Shown here: in pieces, positions 58,729-64,000 of the stretch | How positions within the stretch are numbered: the first letter of the stretch is position 1 | Layout of the letters: the number at the start of each line of letters is the position of its first letter | Assembly: GCA_035687895.1 (NCBI GenBank) | Contig: DASRUE010000106.1 | Span: forward strand, 1 to 64,000 | Reading direction: 5' to 3' | Length of the DNA: 64,000 bases | DNA from: JAERML01 sp035687895 | GTDB lineage: Bacteria; Bacteroidota; Ignavibacteria; UBA10030; UBA6906 | The notes under the pieces: model-generated | What the model was told of the DNA's origin: nothing | Databases searched by the model: none | What the model saw: only the letters and a program-made list of their open reading frames with translations | Program-made: the position numbers and the translations under genes

Positions 58729-61700
58729 ATGGACCAACCAACCCTACACATCTATAGAACGCTTCTTACCCGACTGGCAGCCGTACGAAGGAAGGAGAGC
58801 ATTGTCCGGATTGTGTATGGCACTCTCTTCTCCGGTGCGGTTCTTATCGCGACCCTTCTTGCCGCTCTGATTCTTGAGGAAACCTTCTACCTGGATGTCC
58901 CGATCAGAACAGGACTTTTCTGGATTTTGGTTGCTTCCAGTGTTGGACTCTGCGCGTGGTACATTGTGCGCCCCCTTTTTACCCTGCTCAAAATTCTTCC
59001 CACTGAGACCAATGCTGAAACTGCGCGCAAAGTCGGGCAGCAATTCCCAAGGATTCAGGATCATCTCGTGAACATTTTAGATCTCTATCGCGAGCGGGTA
59101 AAAGGAATCCTGTACTCCTCAGATCTGATCGATGCATCTTTTGAAGATGCACGACGAGAGATGGAGCCGCTTGACTTCACGTCGGTTGTGAGCAAGGCAG
59201 CAACAAGAAGGATGAGCCGGCTCCTTGCTGTTGCGGTTGGGGCGGCTGTGCTCCTCGGGGGGGCCTTTCCTACGGCGTTCTTCGGCTCCGCCGATCGACT
59301 GCTGCACTATGGTGAGTCGTTCGCAGCACCTGCTGCATATCGTCTTCGAATTGAACCAGGAAACAAAGAGATCGTCAAAGGAGAGACCGTCTCGATTACT
59401 ATCTATGTTCAAGGATCACCCCAACATCATGTCAGCTTGTTCACGAAACCGGCGGGTGAGATCGAGTATGAAGAACACAAGCTTGCTGCTAACGACGGGC
59501 AGAGATTTACGCACGACCTTCCAGCGCTCAAGCTCAGTACGACATACTTCGCCCGCTCCGGCGACGTTCGGAGCGACGAGTACCTGCTTACCATGATCGA
59601 CAGACCTATGGTCAGGATGTTGCGGCTTCGGGTCGCCTCGCCCTCATATGCAGGGCTGCCCGTTCGCCATCTGGATGACAACATCGGTGACGTTACTGCC
59701 TTAAAGGGGTCGCGCGTAAGCTTTGTCTTGGAAGCAAACAAAAACCTCACATCTGGGTCATTAGTCTTTGGTAACGATGACGTTTCCGGTCGAGCCGCAA
59801 GCGTACCTCCTCTCGACCTTTCGATCGATGGCCATACGGCCACCGGTTCGTTCGTGCTATCGAGAGATCATACGTATCATATTGTGCTACACGATGAAGA
59901 GAGTCTTGCGAACGCCGAACCGATCAAGTACACATTGAAAATCATTCCGGACGCATTCCCCTCCGCCGTGATTGAGCTCCCCGGACGAAACCTCGACGTG
60001 GCGGAAAACACCTCGCTCAACATGCTTTTCAAAATCACCGACGACTACGGATTCACGAAACTCAGGCTTGCATCCAAGCTCATGCAATCGCGCTATGAGC
60101 GACCCGCGGACGAGTTCACTATCACCGAGGTCCCGCTTCCCCGCGGAATTCGGAACGAAGGAACCATTGCCTATTTGTGGCTGCTCGACAAGCTGAGTCT
60201 TGTGCCGGAAGATGTAGTGAGTTACTATGTTGAAGTGTTCGACAATGATAACATCTCTGGGCCCAAGTCGGCAAGAAGTGAAATCTTCACACTCAGACTC
60301 CCGTCGCTTGAGGAGGTATTTGCCGATCTCGACAAGGGACACGAGGAAAGTCTTGAAACGCTGCAGGAGGCGTTAAAAGAGGCGCAGGAAGCAAAACGTG
60401 AGCTGGATGAGTTTCGGCAGGAACAACTGAAGAAGAATCAGCAGAAGATGGACTGGCAGGATCAGAAGAAGGCGGAGGAGCTGACGAAGAAATACGGGCA
60501 AATCCAGAAGAAGATGGATGAGGTAAATGCAATTGTCGAGCAAATGACGAAGGAGATGGAGAGGAACCAGGTGCTCTCGAAGGAGACGATGGAGAAGTAC
60601 CAGGAGCTGCAACAGATGATGGAGGACCTTAACTCGCCCGAGTTCGCGGAAGCAATGAAAAGAATGCAGCAAGCAATGCAGCAGCTCAGCCCAGAGCAGA
60701 TGAAGCAGGCACTGCAGCAGTTCAATTTCTCTGAAGAGAACTTCCGGAAGAGCATTGAGCGAACGATGAACTTGTTGAAACGGATCCAGATCGAGCAGAA
60801 AGTCGATGAAGCGGTAAAGCGGGCCGAGCACATGCTAAAGCAGCAAGAGGAGCTTCAAAAGAAAACGGAACAAACCAACCCAATTGACAAGGAAAGCCTC
60901 AAAGATCTTGCAGAACAACAGAAAGATTTGAAGGAACAACTGAAGCAACTGCAAAAACAGCTCGCCGACCTCCAAGAGAAGATGAAGGAATTTCCCACGG
61001 AGATGCCTTTGTCCGAGTTGAACGATGCCGAGCAGCAGCTGGAGGAGGGCAACCTCGACGAACGGATGGAGCAGATCGCCCAGCAAATGCAACAGTCGCG
61101 GATGCAACAGGCAATGCAGGGACAGAAACAAGCGATGCAAAAAATGGGACAGTTCATGCGGCAAATGCAGCAAATGCAGAAATCCATGCAGCAGAACCAG
61201 CAACGGCAGATTGTCAATGAAATGCGGCGGGCGTTGCAGGATCTTCTCGAGCTCTCCAAACGTCAGGAAGAATTGAAGGGCGAGTCGCAGCGGCTGGAGC
61301 AGAACTCCCAGCAATTTCGAGAGAACGCCCAGGAGCAGATGCAGGTGATGCGCGATCTTGCCAGCGTGACAAACTCTCTTTCCGGTCTCTCTCAGAAAAC
61401 TTTTGGCATCTCCCCCGAGATGGGAAAATCAATCGGTGATGCACTGCGTGAAATGAATAGTGCGATGCAGGCGCTCGAGCAACGGAATGGGACACAGGCA
61501 GGACAACGGCAAGGTGAGGCGATGGCGTCGCTGAACGCAGCCGCGTCACAGCTCCAGGGCTCAATGAACGCGATGATGCAGGGAGGTGGGCAGGGGATGG
61601 GGATGGCTGGCTTGATGCAGCGATTGCAACAGATGACTGGAAAGCAACAGGGCATCAATCAAGCTACCCAGCAGATGGGGGGGATGAGTCCGCAACAAGC

Positions 61701-62142
61701 GGCGGAGATGGCTCGCTTGGCGGGTGAGCAGGGTATGGTGAGGAAATCACTTGAGCAACTGGCGAAGGAAGCCGCAAACTCCGGACAACTAAGCAAGCTC
61801 CTTGGTGATCTCAACAAGATCGCTCAGGACATGCGGGAGGTACAAACGGACCTTGCCCAGGGAAACGTCAATCCCGAGACGCTGAGGAAACAAGAACGAA
61901 TTCTCTCGCGAATGCTTGACTCACAACGTTCTGCCCGCGAGCGGGATTTTGAGAAGCGGCGCAAGGCGGAATCCGGCACGAACGTCGCACGCCGTAGTCC
62001 CGGTGCAATCGATCTTACCACGCAAGAAGGGCGTGCCAAGCTAAGAATGGATTTGCTTCGGGCAATGGAGGAAGGTTATGCGAGGGATTACGAAGAGCTG
62101 ATCAAGAAGTACTTCGAAGCTCTCGAGCAAGTCGAACAATAG
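58729..62142 (+). CDS. DUF4175-family membrane protein with long Gln/Met-rich coiled coil
   Basis: The 1137-residue protein has two N-terminal membrane helices (about 27-49 and 58-80) and a third at about 165-187. A beta-rich extracytoplasmic region extends to about 520. Then comes a very long helical section (about 525-1010) made largely of Gln, Met, Glu and Lys (MQQMQKSMQQNQQ and similar). Its end is a short conserved helix (KLRMDLLRAMEEGYARDYEELIKKYFEALE). The family is known from Bacteroidota and relatives; its function is not established. Linkage to DUF4159 suggests an envelope complex. A strong terminator follows. Confidence 0.85.
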   Translation: MDQPTLHIYRTLLTRLAAVRRKESIVRIVYGTLFSGAVLIATLLAALILEETFYLDVPIRTGLFWILVASSVGLCAWYIVRPLFTLLKILPTETNAETARKVGQQFPRIQDHLVNILDLYRERVKGILYSSDLIDASFEDARREMEPLDFTSVVSKAATRRMSRLLAVAVGAAVLLGGAFPTAFFGSADRLLHYGESFAAPAAYRLRIEPGNKEIVKGETVSITIYVQGSPQHHVSLFTKPAGEIEYEEHKLAANDGQRFTHDLPALKLSTTYFARSGDVRSDEYLLTMIDRPMVRMLRLRVASPSYAGLPVRHLDDNIGDVTALKGSRVSFVLEANKNLTSGSLVFGNDDVSGRAASVPPLDLSIDGHTATGSFVLSRDHTYHIVLHDEESLANAEPIKYTLKIIPDAFPSAVIELPGRNLDVAENTSLNMLFKITDDYGFTKLRLASKLMQSRYERPADEFTITEVPLPRGIRNEGTIAYLWLLDKLSLVPEDVVSYYVEVFDNDNISGPKSARSEIFTLRLPSLEEVFADLDKGHEESLETLQEALKEAQEAKRELDEFRQEQLKKNQQKMDWQDQKKAEELTKKYGQIQKKMDEVNAIVEQMTKEMERNQVLSKETMEKYQELQQMMEDLNSPEFAEAMKRMQQAMQQLSPEQMKQALQQFNFSEENFRKSIERTMNLLKRIQIEQKVDEAVKRAEHMLKQQEELQKKTEQTNPIDKESLKDLAEQQKDLKEQLKQLQKQLADLQEKMKEFPTEMPLSELNDAEQQLEEGNLDERMEQIAQQMQQSRMQQAMQGQKQAMQKMGQFMRQMQQMQKSMQQNQQRQIVNEMRRALQDLLELSKRQEELKGESQRLEQNSQQFRENAQEQMQVMRDLASVTNSLSGLSQKTFGISPEMGKSIGDALREMNSAMQALEQRNGTQAGQRQGEAMASLNAAASQLQGSMNAMMQGGGQGMGMAGLMQRLQQMTGKQQGINQATQQMGGMSPQQAAEMARLAGEQGMVRKSLEQLAKEAANSGQLSKLLGDLNKIAQDMREVQTDLAQGNVNPETLRKQERILSRMLDSQRSARERDFEKRRKAESGTNVARRSPGAIDLTTQEGRAKLRMDLLRAMEEGYARDYEELIKKYFEALEQVEQ

Positions 62143-62165
62143 TGTTTTTCAGATGTCCCCCGCCC

Positions 62166-62197
62166 CCCGTTCTTCTGGTCGCCACCAGGAGAGCGGG
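62166..62197 (+). terminator. Rho-independent terminator after the DUF4175 gene
   Basis: A 14-base stem, CCCGTTCTTCTGGT (62166-62179) with ACCAGGAGAGCGGG (62184-62197), encloses a 4-base loop with two G-T wobbles. T-rich TTCTTTCGTTT follows. It separates the DUF4159/DUF4175 pair from the carboxypeptidase gene. Confidence 0.85.
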
Positions 62198-62270
62198 TTC
62201 TTTCGTTTGTGGCATGTCGTTTTGAATTGCATTATATTCTTCACCACGATTTCACAAAGCGGATTCTCGA

Positions 62271-63452
62271 ATGACACCAGCGGCTCTTGCAAAGCATCTC
62301 TTCGCAACGTACGAGCAATACAAGCTTCATTATCTCACCCCCGCAACATGCAAACACGAACCCATTCTGTTGGAGTTGCTCGAACTGGTGTCCAGGAGCA
62401 AGAAGCGGTTGTCCATGCAAGAGCTCGGCACCTCACTGGAAGGACGGAGTATCAATCTCATTACAGCCGGCAGAGGAAGCAAACATGTGTTGCTCTGGTC
62501 ACAGATGCACGGCGATGAACCGACGGCAACGCTGGCGTTGATGGACATGATCAATTTCCTCGTCCATCATCAGGAAGAGAAATGGGTGAATGAGATGCTG
62601 TCGGATATTTCCATCTATTGCATTCCCATGCTTAACCCGGATGGCGCAGAGCGCGTTGAGCGGAGAACAGCGGCGGGGATCGACATGAATCGCGATGCGA
62701 TTGCATTGGTGACACCGGAAGCGCGAATCCTGCGTGACGCGCACCGTCGGCTCAAGCCCGTTTTTGGATTCAACCTGCACGACCAGGAGTTGAGTTCCGT
62801 GGGAAACTCAAAGGAAGTAACGGCCATTGCGCTGCTTGCCCCCGCACTTGATGAAAATCATACCAAACCAATTGGCCGGCTACGCGCCATGCGTGTGGGA
62901 GCGCTTCTCGCGCGCACGCTTGATCATTTTGCCGAAGGACACCTGGCAACGTACGACGATACATTTGAACCGCGGGCATTCGGAGATAGCATGCAACTCT
63001 GGGGGACAAGCACCATACTCATTGAATCGGGACATTGGCCGAATGACCGCGATAAGCACTTCATTCGGAAATTGAACTTCGTTGCTATTTTGTCAGCCCT
63101 GCGTTCCATAGCTAACGGCTCATATCAGGATGTAGATCTTGACTACTACACAAACCTCAAGCCCAACGCCAAGTGGATGTTCGACATTCTCATCAAAGAT
63201 ATCGTGCTGGACCACGGCAACGGATGGTCGCATAGCGCGGACATCGGATTGACAATCGACCCCCTGCTGAACAAGAACTCACCATCTGTTGTTGTAACGA
63301 TCAAGGACCTCGGTGATCTCCGCACATATGCCGGCCTCGAGAACATTGGCGGCAGCAAACGAAGGATATCCTCTTCGGAACTTCGCGTCGGTGCTTCACG
63401 CCCGTTTCACGAATTGCTCGATCGCTTGCAGATGTACCACCCTCATTCGTAA
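62271..63452 (+). CDS. M14-family zinc carboxypeptidase
   Basis: This 393-residue protein has the M14 zinc ligands His80 and Glu83 (MHGDEPT) and His170 (NLHDQE), a NPDG motif, the substrate-carboxylate DMNRD (138-142) and the catalytic Glu252 (LIESGHW). No signal peptide is visible, so a cytoplasmic location is likely. A possible substrate is a peptidoglycan or other peptide; the exact specificity is not clear. The C-terminal third (about 290-393) is an all-beta extension of unknown role. Confidence 0.85.
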   Translation: MTPAALAKHLFATYEQYKLHYLTPATCKHEPILLELLELVSRSKKRLSMQELGTSLEGRSINLITAGRGSKHVLLWSQMHGDEPTATLALMDMINFLVHHQEEKWVNEMLSDISIYCIPMLNPDGAERVERRTAAGIDMNRDAIALVTPEARILRDAHRRLKPVFGFNLHDQELSSVGNSKEVTAIALLAPALDENHTKPIGRLRAMRVGALLARTLDHFAEGHLATYDDTFEPRAFGDSMQLWGTSTILIESGHWPNDRDKHFIRKLNFVAILSALRSIANGSYQDVDLDYYTNLKPNAKWMFDILIKDIVLDHGNGWSHSADIGLTIDPLLNKNSPSVVVTIKDLGDLRTYAGLENIGGSKRRISSSELRVGASRPFHELLDRLQMYHPHS

Positions 63453-63532
63453 CTCCAGCCATTCATTCCCTGCGGAAGCCTTGAAAGTGGAGCAGGATAG
63501 TGTTACCTTGACGACGTTACCGATACTGCGCG

Positions 63533-64000
63533 ATGACGATCTTTATAAAAAACCAGAAGCAACAAGAGTTTGAGCGAGAAGCCCTTCCTCATATGGACTT
63601 GCTCTATAACTATGGGCTGCGGATGACCAACAATACCGCCGATGCCGACGACCTCGTACAGGAAACCTATCTCAAGGCGTTTCGGTTCTGGGACAAATAT
63701 GAGAAGGGAACCAACATTCGGGCGTGGTTGTTCCGTATCTTGAAGAATTCGTACATCAATCGCTACCGGCGGGAAACCAAAGAGCCGGAAATGGTTGACT
63801 ATGATGATGTACAGAATTTCTACAATACCGTCCGGGGAGAATCGTCCGAGACCAACGACCTGCAGGAGACTCTCTTCGGTAATCTTCTGGACGACGACGT
63901 GGCAAAGGCGATCGCTGCACTCCCTGACGATTTCCGCACGGTTGTTATCCTGTGCGATATTGAGGGTTTGACATATGAGGAGATCGCTGAGTTCGTGGAT
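63533..64000 (+). CDS. ECF-type RNA polymerase sigma factor (partial, runs off right edge)
   Basis: From ATG 63533 the frame stays open for 156 codons to the window end. Region 2 is clear (ALPHMDLLYNYGLRMTNNTA, DADDLVQETYLKAF, FRFWDKYEKGTNIRAWLFRI, LKNSYINRYRR). Region 4 begins at AIAALPDDFRTVVILCDIEG and LTYEEIAEFV. It belongs to the RpoE-like ECF group common in Bacteroidota and Ignavibacteriota. No anti-sigma gene is visible because the window ends within region 4. Confidence 0.93.
   Translation, partial: MTIFIKNQKQQEFEREALPHMDLLYNYGLRMTNNTADADDLVQETYLKAFRFWDKYEKGTNIRAWLFRILKNSYINRYRRETKEPEMVDYDDVQNFYNTVRGESSETNDLQETLFGNLLDDDVAKAIAALPDDFRTVVILCDIEGLTYEEIAEFVD

Noticed and set aside
1..64000. 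rRNA, tRNA, tmRNA, CRISPR arrays, insertion sequences or prophage genes
   Set aside because: None could be recognised; intergenic spaces are short and no transposase, integrase or regularly spaced repeats were seen.

Overview
The window is a gene-dense chromosomal segment (roughly 50-55% G+C by eye) carrying the ancestral bacterial replication-origin neighbourhood and a nearly complete division and cell wall (dcw) cluster. Several features point to the FCB superphylum, most likely an Ignavibacteriota/Chlorobiota-type lineage: the short Bacteroidota-style RNA polymerase omega protein next to gmk and yicC, a Gram-negative YidC with a large periplasmic domain, a lipoprotein/SurA-type periplasmic foldase operon, and DUF4159/DUF4175 proteins. 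The intact order gyrA-gyrB-dciA-recF-dnaN-dnaA | rpmH-rnpA-yidD-yidC-mnmE-mnmG-rsmG argues against typical Bacteroides, where this block is dispersed. The phylum call is inference; no rRNA or tRNA gene is present to anchor it.

Layout. 1-5407 (minus strand): start of a Tat-exported protein, dnaB, a family-4 uracil-DNA glycosylase, coaBC, rpoZ, gmk, yicC. 5574-17418 (plus): rqcH, a ketopantoate reductase-like gene, a trans-sulfuration PLP enzyme, three consecutive parvulin-type foldase genes, then moxR and a VWA membrane protein. A bidirectional terminator at 17442-17468 separates this block from gyrA. 17474-26804 (minus): gyrA, gyrB, dciA, recF, dnaN, dnaA. The dnaN-dnaA gap and the dnaA-rpmH gap are the two origin candidates. 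27226-34919 (plus): rpmH, rnpA, yidD, yidC, mnmE, mnmG, rsmG, murQ, with a full parS core just before rsmG and a near-match over the mnmG start codon. 35008-38361: mfd. 38453-56597: a MraZ-regulated dcw cluster (mraZ, rsmH, ftsL, ftsI, a CADD-type gene, murE, murF, mraY, murD, ftsW, murG, an unknown membrane gene, murC, ftsQ, ftsA, ftsZ). 56729-64000: a GT-C glycosyltransferase-like protein, DUF4159 and DUF4175 proteins, an M14 carboxypeptidase, and the start of an ECF sigma factor.

How the genes work together. The left and centre supply replication initiation (DnaA, DnaN, RecF, gyrase, DnaB and its probable loader DciA) and chromosome segregation sites. The right half builds peptidoglycan precursors from UDP-MurNAc to lipid II and assembles the divisome. 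The foldase operon and the MoxR/VWA and DUF4159/DUF4175 genes belong to envelope biogenesis.

Most notable: (a) a CADD-family gene inside the dcw cluster that retains every di-iron ligand, the tyrosine and the lysine linked to self-sacrificing p-aminobenzoate synthesis in Chlamydia; (b) a lipoprotein foldase in which an OmpA-like peptidoglycan-binding domain appears to be inserted into a third, degenerate parvulin domain; (c) parS sites flanking mnmG although parA and parB are not beside them; (d) a DnaA-box cluster in an AT-rich gap between dnaA and dnaN.
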